Positions 8,873-16,925 of a stretch of DNA of 64,000 nt are shown piece after piece. Source of the DNA: Mucilaginibacter lacusdianchii (lineage in GTDB: Bacteria; Bacteroidota; Bacteroidia; Sphingobacteriales; Sphingobacteriaceae). Under the pieces are notes generated by a model. It was not told the DNA's origin, did no database searches, and saw only the letters and a list, made by a program, of their open reading frames with translations. The first letter of the stretch is position 1; each line of letters begins with the position of its first letter. The DNA lies in contig NZ_WSRW01000001.1 of assembly GCF_009770985.1 (NCBI RefSeq), positions 1,054,001-1,118,000 on the forward strand. Direction: 5' to 3'. Both the position numbers and the translations under genes were made by a program.

Positions 8873-9772
8873 ATGAATAAAAAACAAATAGTTACAGTAG
8901 TAGCCGTAGTGGCAGTGATGGGCTATTTGTATTCATTGCCCGTTAAAGGCCTGATAAAGCCTGATGGTGGGCACACCGGCGGACAAGAAGCTGCAACAGC
9001 AGGCCAAATGGGTCGTCCGTCTTCAACTGTTAAGGTTGATGTAACGATGGTGTCACAGTCGGCTAAAGCGGCTATCGGTCCGCAACTTTCAGGTACTATT
9101 AACAGTTTAGAAACGCAGTTAAGCCAAGCTTCAGCTGCTGATAAGATAAAACTACAGGAACAACTGGCTAAAGAATGGGATGCCGTGCACCAGCCTGCAC
9201 CAGCCGCATTTTACTACCAGGCTGTAGCCCAAAACAATAAGCAGTTCAACACATGGCTTAACGCTGGTAACCGTTTCAATGAAGCTTTTAAAACCAGCAC
9301 CGATACTGCCGTACAACCGGCATACGTAACTAATGCTATACAAGCCTTTAAAGAGGCACGAGCGTTAGATGCTAAAAGCTTAGAAGCACAAACCGGTTTG
9401 GGTATTGCTTATGTAAACCAAACCAGCCTAGGTATGACCGACCCTGAAGGCGGCTCGCCTATGCAGGGTATTACCTTGCTGCTGGATGTAGTAACCAAAG
9501 ACCCGAACAACTGGAACGCCAATTTAAATTTGGGACAGTTTGCCATGAAATCGGGCCAGTATCAAAAAGCGGCCGACCGCTTTACTAAAATGATTGCCCA
9601 AGACACGAAGAACTCCAAATTGGAGCCTTACTTCTATTTAGCAGAAAGCTATAAGCAACTGGGCAGAAAACAAGAAGCTATTGCAGCTTATCAACAATGT
9701 AAGGAACTGATGGCAGATGATCCGGCATTCGGTAAACGCATCGACGACTTTATAAGAGAATTAAAAAATTAA
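8873..9772 (+). CDS. TPR-repeat periplasmic or membrane-anchored protein
   Basis: A 299-residue protein with an uncleaved or signal-like N-terminal helix (residues 5-22, IVTVVAVVAVMGYLYSLP), then an Ala/Gln-rich helical region. At least three tetratricopeptide-like repeats run to the C-terminus, for example AYVTNAIQAFKEARALDAKS, NWNANLNLGQFAMKSGQYQKAADRF and EPYFYLAESYKQLGRKQEAIAAYQQC. TPRs mediate protein-protein contact; the partner is unknown. It follows the HU gene directly and precedes the ribosomal miniprotein and rng. Confidence 0.8.
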   Translation: MNKKQIVTVVAVVAVMGYLYSLPVKGLIKPDGGHTGGQEAATAGQMGRPSSTVKVDVTMVSQSAKAAIGPQLSGTINSLETQLSQASAADKIKLQEQLAKEWDAVHQPAPAAFYYQAVAQNNKQFNTWLNAGNRFNEAFKTSTDTAVQPAYVTNAIQAFKEARALDAKSLEAQTGLGIAYVNQTSLGMTDPEGGSPMQGITLLLDVVTKDPNNWNANLNLGQFAMKSGQYQKAADRFTKMIAQDTKNSKLEPYFYLAESYKQLGRKQEAIAAYQQCKELMADDPAFGKRIDDFIRELKN

Positions 9773-9795
9773 ATCACCTTTAAAATTTATTTATT

Positions 9796-9885
9796 ATGCC
9801 AAGCGGTAAAAAACGTAAAAGACATAAAATGGCTACCCACAAACGTAAAAAACGTTTAAGAAAAAACAGACATAAAAAGAAATAA
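9796..9885 (+). CDS. 29-residue AURKAIP1/COX24-type ribosomal miniprotein
   Basis: A tiny ORF (atg at 9796, taa at 9883) encoding 29 residues, more than half Lys, Arg or His: MPSGKKRKRHKMATHKRKKR and then LRKNRHKKK. The core pattern KRKRHKMATHKRKKRLRKNR matches the AURKAIP1/COX24 domain, which in mitochondria is small-subunit protein mS38 and in mycobacteria corresponds to the miniprotein bS22. It is therefore probably a small ribosomal-subunit protein bound to rRNA. It sits 23 bases after the TPR gene and is followed by a strong terminator. Its size makes it easy for gene callers to miss. Confidence 0.85.
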   Translation: MPSGKKRKRHKMATHKRKKRLRKNRHKKK

Positions 9886-9907
9886 GCGGCTTTTGTAGCC
9901 CCTTATG

Positions 9908-9940
9908 TTTGCCTGCCGGGTTACGGCAGGCAAATTTTTA
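9908..9940 (+). terminator. Rho-independent terminator after the miniprotein gene
   Basis: Perfect 11-bp stem (9908-9918 with 9924-9934, loop ggtta) followed by a T-rich tail. It separates the HU operon from rng. Confidence 0.88.
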
Positions 9941-9960
9941 TTTTGTTTTACATCTAATGT

Positions 9961-9977
9961 GGCGGCGCTTTGCCGCC
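9961..9977 (+). promoter_or_regulatory. Hairpin in the rng leader
   Basis: A compact G+C stem (ggcggc with gccgcc, loop gcttt) that ends 20 bases before the TTG start of rng. It has no T-run, so it is not a terminator. It could protect the leader or act in autoregulation, as structured leaders do for RNase E in enterobacteria; that role here is inference. Confidence 0.4.
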
Positions 9978-9997
9978 TTGAAGAAATGGAGTAGCAG

Positions 9998-11548
9998 TTG
10001 GTAAAAGAATTAATTATCGATTCATCCCCTAACGGGGCAACTATTGCCCTGTTGCAGGATAAACAACTCGTAGAACTTCATAAAGAGACAGTATCCAATA
10101 ATTATACCGTTGGAGATATTTACCTGGGCCGCGTTAAAAAAATAATGCCCGGACTAAATGCTGCTTTTATTGATGTAGGCTACGAGAAGGATGCATTTTT
10201 GCATTATCTTGACTTGGGGCCACAGGTACAAAGCCTGCTCAAGTTAACCAAACAGGTAAAGGGCGGCAGTTACCAGTCAAAACTGCTGGATAAACTAAAG
10301 CTTGAAGCTGACATTAATAAATCGGGTAAAATATCCGAGATATTAACTAAAAATCAGCTGATACCTGTACAAATTGCCAAGGAGCCGATATCAACTAAAG
10401 GTCCAAGGCTAAGTTCTGACCTATCCATTGCCGGGCGCTACGTGGTACTAGTGCCTTTTTCTGAAACCATCTCTATATCTAAAAAGATAAAGAGCAATAC
10501 CGAACGTACACGCTTACGAAAGATTGTTGAAGGCATTAAGCCCGAGCACTTCGGCGTTATTATACGTACGGTATCTGAAGGTAAAGGGGTAACCGAAATG
10601 CAAAAAGACCTGCTTGATTTAATTGCCAAGTGGGAATCTTTCATGACTCGTTTGCCATCAACCGAACCTTCAAAAAAAGTACTGGGTGAAATTGATCGCA
10701 CTTCAACTTTGTTGCGCGATATTTTAAACCCCGATTTTCAGCACATTTACGTGAACGACAATTCTATTTATGAAGAAGTTCGCTCTTATGTGCACGAAAT
10801 ATCACCCGATCTGGAAAGCATCGTTCGTTTGCACAAACATCGCGACCCGATTTTTGAGCATTACGGCGTTGAAAAACAGATTAAATCGGCTTTCGGTAAA
10901 ACCGTAAACCTAGCCGGTGGCGCTTATCTGGTAATTGAGCATACAGAGGCCCTGCACGTTATTGACGTAAACAGCGGTAACCGTACGGCCAACAAAGAAA
11001 ACCAGGAAGAGAACGCCCTGCAGGTAAATAAAGAAGCTGCCCGCGAAATTGCCCGCCAGTTGCGCCTGCGCGATATGGGTGGCATTGTGGTGGTAGATTT
11101 TATTGATATGCACAAGCCACAAAACCGTAAGGATTTGTTTGACTTTTTGCGTGATGAAATGGCACACGACCGCGCTAAGCATACTATTTTACCGCCTAGC
11201 AAATTTGGCTTGGTGCAAATTACCCGCCAGCGCGTACGCCCCGAAATGAACATTGTAACCAGCGAGGTTTGCCCAACCTGCCATGGTACAGGCACCATTA
11301 GGTCGAGCATTTTGCTGCTGGATGATATAGAAAATAATTTTAACTATATCCTGGTTGAGCAGAATGAAAAGCACATTACGCTTTGCGTACATCCTTATTT
11401 GGAAGCTTACATTAGAAAAGGCTTGATAAGCCGCCAAATAAAATGGTATTTTAAATACGGGCAATGGATTAAAGTAAAAGGCATGTCATCGTACCAGTTA
11501 ACGGAATTCCGTTTCATGAATGCCAAGGACGAAGAAATTAAACTGTAA
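9998..11548 (+). CDS. rng: Ribonuclease E/G family protein
   Basis: A 516-residue endoribonuclease of the RNase G size class, with an N-terminal S1-like domain (NYTVGDIYLGRVKKIMPGLNAAFIDVGYEKDAFLH), an RNase-H/5'-sensor region, the catalytic segment ALHVIDVNSGNRT and VVDFIDMHKPQNR with the Mg-binding Asp residues, and the Zn-link CPTCHGTG (about 424-431). The start must be the TTG at 9998: an in-frame TAG lies two codons upstream and the first internal ATG is inside the S1 domain. It processes rRNA and starts mRNA decay. It has its own terminator. Confidence 0.95.
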   Translation: MVKELIIDSSPNGATIALLQDKQLVELHKETVSNNYTVGDIYLGRVKKIMPGLNAAFIDVGYEKDAFLHYLDLGPQVQSLLKLTKQVKGGSYQSKLLDKLKLEADINKSGKISEILTKNQLIPVQIAKEPISTKGPRLSSDLSIAGRYVVLVPFSETISISKKIKSNTERTRLRKIVEGIKPEHFGVIIRTVSEGKGVTEMQKDLLDLIAKWESFMTRLPSTEPSKKVLGEIDRTSTLLRDILNPDFQHIYVNDNSIYEEVRSYVHEISPDLESIVRLHKHRDPIFEHYGVEKQIKSAFGKTVNLAGGAYLVIEHTEALHVIDVNSGNRTANKENQEENALQVNKEAAREIARQLRLRDMGGIVVVDFIDMHKPQNRKDLFDFLRDEMAHDRAKHTILPPSKFGLVQITRQRVRPEMNIVTSEVCPTCHGTGTIRSSILLLDDIENNFNYILVEQNEKHITLCVHPYLEAYIRKGLISRQIKWYFKYGQWIKVKGMSSYQLTEFRFMNAKDEEIKL

Positions 11549-11570
11549 CCCCACAGGTTATAGCAAGCAA

Positions 11571-11600
11571 AAAGGGCTCCTATTTTAGGAGCCTTTTTTG
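11571..11600 (+). terminator. Rho-independent terminator after rng
   Basis: 12-bp stem (11571-11582 with 11586-11597, one G-T pair) and a T-run, 22 bases after the rng stop codon. Confidence 0.9.
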
Positions 11601-11678
11601 TTTTACACCCAATGCATTTCACTAACTTTATTAGCAAAATTTCATATCTTTACATAAAGTAAGTTGCATTGAACATCC

Positions 11679-13151
11679 ATGTTCAAGCATTCAAATACAT
11701 TAAAATTGTCTAAAACAAAATCATCATATTTTTGCCAGAGCTGCGGTTACGAATCGCCAAAGTGGCTGGGCAAATGTCCGTCTTGCGGGCAGTGGAATAC
11801 GTTTGTAGAAGAGGTTGTTGAAAAACCCAATGCGGCTATTCCAAATTGGAAAAGTACCGACGGCAGCAAGGGTTCTACCTCGCTTCAACGCGCCAACAAA
11901 GCCATTCAGGTGGCCGATATCAGCTTTTCAGAAGAGCACCGCATCCTTACACCTGATAAAGAACTAAATCGTGTGTTGGGCGGCGGCATTGTAGCTGGCT
12001 CACTAGTGCTTATTGGCGGCGAGCCGGGTATTGGTAAATCTACCCTGATGCTACAACTGGCCCTAAGTATGCCGGCAGCAAAAGTGCTGTATGTATCGGG
12101 CGAGGAAAGCGACCGGCAAATTAAAATGCGGGCCGAACGCATTGCCGCTCCTCAGCCCCCTAAAGGAGGATCTGAAGGCGCTAACGGAACAGGTTGCTTT
12201 ATCCTAACCGAAACCTCTACCCAAAACATTTTTAAACAGATTGAGCAATTGCAGCCCGATTTGGTGATTGTGGATTCAATACAAACGCTGTATTCAGCAC
12301 ACATCGAATCCACACCGGGCAGTGTATCGCAGGTACGCGAATGTACGGCCGAACTGCTGCGTTTTGCCAAAGAAAGCTCTACACCAGTATTTCTGATCGG
12401 GCATATCACCAAAGATGGCATGATTGCCGGACCTAAAATACTGGAGCATATGGTAGATACCGTATTGCAATTTGAAGGCGACAGACACCATGTATACCGC
12501 ATTTTGCGCGCTATCAAAAACCGCTTTGGTTCAGCATCCGAACTGGGCATTTATGAGATGCTGGGCGCGGGTTTGCGCGAGGTTTCTAACCCTTCGGAAA
12601 TATTATTGTCGCAACGCGATGAAAGCCTGAGCGGTATTACTATCAGTGCTACGCTGGAAGGCATGCGGCCTATGCTGATTGAAACGCAGGCATTGGTAAG
12701 CACCTCGGCCTACGGCACGCCACAACGTTCGGCCACTGGTTTTGATACCCGCCGCATGAATATGCTACTGGCCGTGCTCGAAAAGCGTTGTGGTTTCCGC
12801 TTAGGCAATCAGGATGTTTTCTTGAATATTACCGGTGGTATAAAAGTAGAAGATCCGGCTATTGACCTGGGCCTGGCAGCAGCCATTATCTCTTCGCACG
12901 AAGACATCCCTATCCCGTCTAAAACCTGCTTTGCTGGAGAGCTAGGGCTCTCGGGCGAAATCAGAGCGGTAAACCGCGTTGAGCAGCGTATTGCTGAAGC
13001 ACAAAAGTTGGGTTTTGAACAGATATTCATTTCTAAATACAATCTGCCTTCAGGTAAAAAAGATAAACAGCAACTTGACTTATCGCATTATGATATTGAA
13101 ATCAAAGCGGTGAGCCGTATTGAGGAAGTGTTTAGCTTGTTATTTGGATAA
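11679..13151 (+). CDS. radA: DNA repair protein RadA
   Basis: A 490-residue RecA-like branch-migration ATPase. A C4 zinc finger lies at the N-terminus (Cys19, Cys22, Cys33, Cys36), the Walker A motif GGEPGIGKST at about 113-122, the KNRFGS signature of RadA further on, and a Lon-protease-like C-terminal domain with the pattern DLGLAAAIISS. Residues 157-170 (around PQPPKGGSEG) look like an insert between RIAA and CFILTET, where other RadA proteins have a short turn. The ATG at 11679 gives a slightly long N-terminus; a TTG at 11706 is an alternative. It works with RecA in recombination. Confidence 0.95.
   Translation: MFKHSNTLKLSKTKSSYFCQSCGYESPKWLGKCPSCGQWNTFVEEVVEKPNAAIPNWKSTDGSKGSTSLQRANKAIQVADISFSEEHRILTPDKELNRVLGGGIVAGSLVLIGGEPGIGKSTLMLQLALSMPAAKVLYVSGEESDRQIKMRAERIAAPQPPKGGSEGANGTGCFILTETSTQNIFKQIEQLQPDLVIVDSIQTLYSAHIESTPGSVSQVRECTAELLRFAKESSTPVFLIGHITKDGMIAGPKILEHMVDTVLQFEGDRHHVYRILRAIKNRFGSASELGIYEMLGAGLREVSNPSEILLSQRDESLSGITISATLEGMRPMLIETQALVSTSAYGTPQRSATGFDTRRMNMLLAVLEKRCGFRLGNQDVFLNITGGIKVEDPAIDLGLAAAIISSHEDIPIPSKTCFAGELGLSGEIRAVNRVEQRIAEAQKLGFEQIFISKYNLPSGKKDKQQLDLSHYDIEIKAVSRIEEVFSLLFG
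12147..12185 (+). repeat. Repeat-like in-frame insert inside radA
   Basis: This segment of radA encodes roughly APQPPKGGSEGAN and contains the imperfect palindrome ccccctaaaggagg (12156-12169). Pro-Pro-x-Gly-Gly inserts of this kind recur, in my recollection, in unrelated Bacteroidota proteins and probably come from dispersed palindromic DNA repeats. The length is a multiple of three, so the gene stays open. Confidence 0.45.
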
Positions 13152-13200
13152 GCAAAGCAGATTTAGATACGGAGCTTTTATTAAAAGCATTAAGTAAAGA

Positions 13201-13232
13201 AAAGAGCCGGTAATCATACCGGCTCTTTTTTG
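13201..13232. terminator. Bidirectional terminator between radA and the NHL gene
   Basis: Perfect 12-bp stem (13201-13212 with 13217-13228, loop atca) with a T-run on the right and an A-run on the left. It can serve both converging genes. Confidence 0.88.
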
Positions 13233-13243
13233 TTTGTTAAGTC

Positions 13244-14605
13244 TTATTTTATAGCAATGCTAATTCTACGGATACGATTATTCTGCGTATCAGCCACATA
13301 AATTTTGCCTGATAGATCGACAGCAATACCTTTTGGTACATTGAATTGTGCAGCCCCGTCTGTGCCATCTGCAAAACCATTCGTATTAGCTTTACCGGCA
13401 AGGGTGTACAAAATGTATTGTTTAGATATCTCTAAAATGCGGCCGCTTTGATCGGTAATAAACATGTTGCCTTGACTATCAATAGCTATATTACTGGGAT
13501 TATTAATTAAAGTGTTTAAAGTATTGTTACCGGCAAAAGTACTTACCGTACCGCCGCTTATTTTACGAATGGCATGATTGCCTTGGTCTGCCACGTATAC
13601 AACGCCTGTTGCATCAACCGCTACACCGGTTGGCTGGTTGAACTTGGCAACGGTAGCTGCATCGCCGTTCACAAAGTTAGCCGTACCAATACCTGCAAAT
13701 AAGCTAACTACCCCTGTAGATGTAATTTTACGAATGACGTTATTGTTTTTATCGGCCACATACACATTACCAGATGCATCAACCGCAATACCTTGTGGGG
13801 CGTTAAATTGTGCCACACTGCCTTCGCCATTTGCGTAGCCGGCGGTTCCGTTACCGGCCAAAATGCTTACTGTACCTGTTTGGGTAATTTTAAAAATGGC
13901 GTTATCGCCCTCGTCAGACACATATACATTACCAGCTGCGTCAACGACAATACCCATCGGGCTATGAAATTGAGCTTGAGTAGCCGAACCCGCCGCAAAG
14001 CCCAGCGTACCACTGCCTGCAAAAGTGCTTACCACACCTGCCGGTGTAACTTTACGGATCACATGGTTAAACGCATCTGCTACATATAAATTTCCCTGTG
14101 CATCGGCAGCTACGCCTTGTGGCTGATAAAAGCTGGCGTTGTCACCTGTTCCGTTAACAAAGCCTTCGCTACCATTGCCGGCAAAAGTGCTTACGGTTGC
14201 TGTAGTATCGGCACTAGTGTTGCTGGTGGTAAATGTAAGTACATCACCGTACGCAACACCGGCATTACTTTGTGTGTAAGCTCGTACATAATAAGTGGTA
14301 TTAGCGGTTAGCCCGGTTATATTAGCTGCAAATACATATACATTTGTTTCATCGCTGGTATGCGAATCAGTAACGGTTGGGTTTTGGTTGGTGGAACTCC
14401 AGCACACACCACTTACTGTAGGTACCGAGCTACCTAGCTCTGTAACAACACCACCGGCTTGTGCTGTTGTTGCAGTTACATAAGCTATCACATTGTTGGT
14501 TTCAATCGTTGGTGTTACCTTTTCATTATTGTCTTTGTTACAGCTTATCAAAGCAAACCCGAAATACGTTAATAAACCAGCAGTTACGGCGTAGTATTTT
14601 TTCAT
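13244..14605 (-). CDS. NHL-repeat lipoprotein
   Basis: A 453-residue lipoprotein if started at the ATG at 14605; the longer frame to 14683 adds 26 residues before the signal peptide. The lipobox is LISC with Cys22. Residues ~35-130 form an FN3/IPT-like domain (NVIAYVTATTAQAGGVVTELG onward, ending YYVRAYTQSNAGVAYGD). Then come at least five NHL repeats with the pattern F-x-x-P-x-G-I-A-V-D-x-x-G-N-x-Y-V-A-D-x-x-N-x-x-I-R-K-I, enough for a six-bladed propeller. Such surface proteins bind ligands or act as propeller scaffolds; the ligand is unknown. Confidence 0.88.
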   Translation of the reverse strand: MKKYYAVTAGLLTYFGFALISCNKDNNEKVTPTIETNNVIAYVTATTAQAGGVVTELGSSVPTVSGVCWSSTNQNPTVTDSHTSDETNVYVFAANITGLTANTTYYVRAYTQSNAGVAYGDVLTFTTSNTSADTTATVSTFAGNGSEGFVNGTGDNASFYQPQGVAADAQGNLYVADAFNHVIRKVTPAGVVSTFAGSGTLGFAAGSATQAQFHSPMGIVVDAAGNVYVSDEGDNAIFKITQTGTVSILAGNGTAGYANGEGSVAQFNAPQGIAVDASGNVYVADKNNNVIRKITSTGVVSLFAGIGTANFVNGDAATVAKFNQPTGVAVDATGVVYVADQGNHAIRKISGGTVSTFAGNNTLNTLINNPSNIAIDSQGNMFITDQSGRILEISKQYILYTLAGKANTNGFADGTDGAAQFNVPKGIAVDLSGKIYVADTQNNRIRRISIAIK

Positions 14606-14928
14606 ATGATTTAATAAAAGTTTAATTAAGCAGAGCAAAACGTATTTGACAGTACGGTAAATCATCGGCAATTGTAACATCAAGTGCCTTGTACCTTATG
14701 CATAAAAAATATGCTCAAAACGGCATTTTGTGACCGCTGTGCGAAGTAAGCAACATTTTGAATGTGATGCTTCAGGATAATTGTTAAACTTTGTTAAACA
14801 CAAACGATGGTTGAGCTAACTAGCACTATAGCATTTAAAAACGGTGTTTTATAAACGCACCCTTACACTTACCGCACCGAAACCAACCCTGCCTAACATT
14901 GTTGTTAAAGCGAAAAAGTAAATTGATA
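14606..14928. other. Intergenic region between divergent genes
   Basis: 323 bases without a credible ORF, between the NHL lipoprotein gene (minus) and the DUF4920-like gene (plus). It must hold both promoters. The best -7-like match is AAACTTTG at about 14788, one mismatch from TAnnTTTG. I see no RNA gene or repeat. Confidence 0.5.
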
Positions 14929-15387
14929 ATGAATAAATTTGGTTTGAGTTGGTTACTGTTACTTATATTAACTGTAAACACATATGCACAAAAACATACG
15001 CCCCTGCCCCATGGCGTGGTATTCGGTTCCAGGCCATCTACCACCAGCTTGGTTCCGGCTGCGCAATTAAGAACTTATATGGGCAACCGTGCCCGCACAT
15101 CAGCAGCTATTGTAGGTACGGTGGTTGAAGTAACTCAATCTAAAGGTGGTTGGTTTACTATGAAGGCAGGCAAAAGCGAAGTGATTAAAGCACGTTTCAG
15201 ACAGGCCAGCATCAATCTGCCTAAAGATTTGAAAGGCCGCGAAGTAGTGATATCAGGCAAAGCATCCAAGCAGTTTAATGCTTTTGATTCGCAACGTGAA
15301 GCGGGCGATAAGTCTCGCAACGTAAGTCGGCCCGGAAATAAACAGCCTATTCTGTTTGAAGTGGAAGGACTGATGGTCAACAAATAA
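14929..15387 (+). CDS. Secreted DUF4920-like protein
   Basis: A 152-residue exported protein if started at the ATG at 14929; the frame also extends to a TTG at 14899, which would place basic residues before the signal peptide. The signal peptide ends at VNTYAQ. The mature part has an OB-like beta domain (AAIVGTVVEVTQSKGGWFTMKAG, then SINLPKDLKGREVVISGKA) that resembles DUF4920, although the family's typical Cys after Lys-Gly is Gly here. Function unknown; it is probably periplasmic. A strong terminator follows. Confidence 0.75.
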   Translation: MNKFGLSWLLLLILTVNTYAQKHTPLPHGVVFGSRPSTTSLVPAAQLRTYMGNRARTSAAIVGTVVEVTQSKGGWFTMKAGKSEVIKARFRQASINLPKDLKGREVVISGKASKQFNAFDSQREAGDKSRNVSRPGNKQPILFEVEGLMVNK

Positions 15388-15416
15388 AAAAGGCGCCTTG
15401 ACAGGCGCCTTTTTTA
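15386..15416. terminator. Bidirectional terminator
   Basis: Perfect 13-bp stem (15386-15398 with 15403-15415, loop tgac) with A- and T-runs. It is shared by the converging DUF4920-like and SIMPL genes. Confidence 0.9.
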
Positions 15417-15418
15417 TA

Positions 15419-16111
15419 TTATTTGGCAATTTCAAACACTGCCCTTACTTGGTAATTGAGTTTTATTTTTTTAAAGTCGATATCAGATTGTGCGGCATCC
15501 TCGGCCATAGCACCTGCCTTAAAGGTCATGTTACGGTACATAGGCTGAACAACCGGCTCGTTGTCAATATCTTGAATTTCAATTGCACCGCCCAACTTTT
15601 CGCCAATGCTGCTTAACAGATAGGTGGCCTTTTCGCGGGCAGCCTGTAAGGCTTTGATTTTTAAATCGCGGCGCAGTTCGCTCATTTTAGAATATTCGTA
15701 GCTGTCGATATTGGTAGCTTGTATACCTTTATCGTCCACCTTGCTCAGGATGATGTTAATACTGTTCAAATCGTGCAATTTAATACGGTATTGTTTACTC
15801 GCCAAAAAATCGGGATTCTTCTTTTTCTCGATTACGTAGTTGTAAGAAGAAATGTTGTTGATGGTAAAATCATCTTTAGGTATACCAGCTTCGGTTACCG
15901 CTTTTTGTAACTGGCGTTCCAGTGTGCTGATGTCTACTTTGTTTTTGCCATTCATATATTCTTTCAGCGAGATAGATACATATAAAATGTCGGGTGTAAC
16001 TTCCTGATCGGCACTGCCGGTTACTTCAATTTTTCGGCGCAGATCTACAGTTTGGGCAAAGGCTGCAAAAGTAAAAGTAAGTAGTGCAGCAAGCATCAAT
16101 AGTTTTTTCAT
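15419..16111 (-). CDS. SIMPL (DUF541) domain periplasmic protein
   Basis: A 230-residue protein with a signal peptide ending AAFAQ (1-20) and one SIMPL/DUF541 domain. The opening RKIEVTGSADQEVTPDILYVSISLKEY is typical, as is the region LRRDLKIKALQAAREKATYLLSSIGEKLG. Family members are periplasmic or outer-surface proteins linked to oxidative stress tolerance or signalling in other bacteria; the mechanism is unclear. The region upstream of its start holds a long interrupted palindrome (16171-16203). Confidence 0.88.
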   Translation of the reverse strand: MKKLLMLAALLTFTFAAFAQTVDLRRKIEVTGSADQEVTPDILYVSISLKEYMNGKNKVDISTLERQLQKAVTEAGIPKDDFTINNISSYNYVIEKKKNPDFLASKQYRIKLHDLNSINIILSKVDDKGIQATNIDSYEYSKMSELRRDLKIKALQAAREKATYLLSSIGEKLGGAIEIQDIDNEPVVQPMYRNMTFKAGAMAEDAAQSDIDFKKIKLNYQVRAVFEIAK

Positions 16112-16170
16112 ATTTCTGTTATTTATACCCGTACTAACGTTACAAACCAGTAAAGTGTAACAGGCGGTTT

Positions 16171-16203
16171 AAACTATCTGACAATGATTGTCCGAAATAG
16201 TTT
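16171..16203. promoter_or_regulatory. Interrupted palindrome upstream of the SIMPL gene
   Basis: Nested inverted repeat: aaactat (16171-16177) pairs with atagttt (16197-16203), and gacaat (16180-16185) with attgtc (16187-16192). It lies 60-92 bases upstream of the SIMPL start codon and 60 bases downstream of the HAD stop codon, both on the minus strand. There is no T-run, so an operator or a factor-dependent terminator is possible. Confidence 0.45.
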
Positions 16204-16263
16204 AGTCACGTGTGTTTACAGTTGCTTATGCTTGGATCTTGTTTCTTGGCTCCTGGCTCTGTA

Positions 16264-16884
16264 TCAAATCAGCTTATCAATCCGAACCCAGCGCATACCG
16301 GCTGCTTCGGCTGCCTGAATACCGGCATCACCATCTTCAAACACCAGGCAATGCTCGGGTGCTACGCCTAACGCTTGTGCCGCTTTCAAAAAAGGGTCGG
16401 GGTAAGGTTTACCGTGTTCTGTTTCGCCGGCACAAACCAGCACTTCTACCAAATGATCGATACCTAACACTTTAAGCGTTTTCTCGATAGCTTCGCGGCT
16501 ACCGCCCGATACTACCCCAATTTTAACCTGCCCCGCATGGTTTTTTAAATGATTTACCACATAATCAATAGGCTGGGTCCGCTCAATATATTCGTTATAA
16601 TACAACTTGTATTTTTGGGCGTTAAACTCTTCAGGATCAAAAGTGGTTTGGTACCGGTGATTAATTTGCTCGACCACTTTAACAATAGGCCAGCCGGCCA
16701 GTTCGTCAATAATATCTCCCTCGATAGCTACGCCCTGTTCGGCAGCTACCCGTATGTAAGTATCTTTGTGCGCCTGCATATTATCGGCCAGGGTACCGTC
16801 GCAATCGTATAAAAAAGCCTGAAAATTATCCTGACTGATTTTTACCAGCGCATCATATTTTTGTTGATTTATCGCATCCATCAT
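16264..16884 (-). CDS. HAD-family phosphatase (beta-phosphoglucomutase-like)
   Basis: A 206-residue HAD hydrolase with motif I FLYDCDGTLADN (nucleophile Asp in DCDGT), motif II VVSGGS, the Lys in the ETEHGKPYPDPFLKAAQALG stretch and the acidic motif VFEDGDAGIQAA. The helical cap between motifs I and II is of the C1 type, as in beta-phosphoglucomutases and sugar phosphatases. The likely substrate is a small phosphorylated sugar. Start is one of two adjacent ATGs (16884 or 16881). The GNAT gene ends 42 bases upstream on the same strand. Confidence 0.88.
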   Translation of the reverse strand: MMDAINQQKYDALVKISQDNFQAFLYDCDGTLADNMQAHKDTYIRVAAEQGVAIEGDIIDELAGWPIVKVVEQINHRYQTTFDPEEFNAQKYKLYYNEYIERTQPIDYVVNHLKNHAGQVKIGVVSGGSREAIEKTLKVLGIDHLVEVLVCAGETEHGKPYPDPFLKAAQALGVAPEHCLVFEDGDAGIQAAEAAGMRWVRIDKLI

Positions 16885-16925
16885 GCCGCAAAAGTAGCCT
16901 ATTGTACACTTAACACAGCAAAAAA

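Noticed and set aside
13578-14483. Series of plus-strand ORFs (62-98 codons) opposite the NHL-repeat gene
   Set aside because: They are shadow frames of the repeated NHL coding sequence, with no signal or family match.
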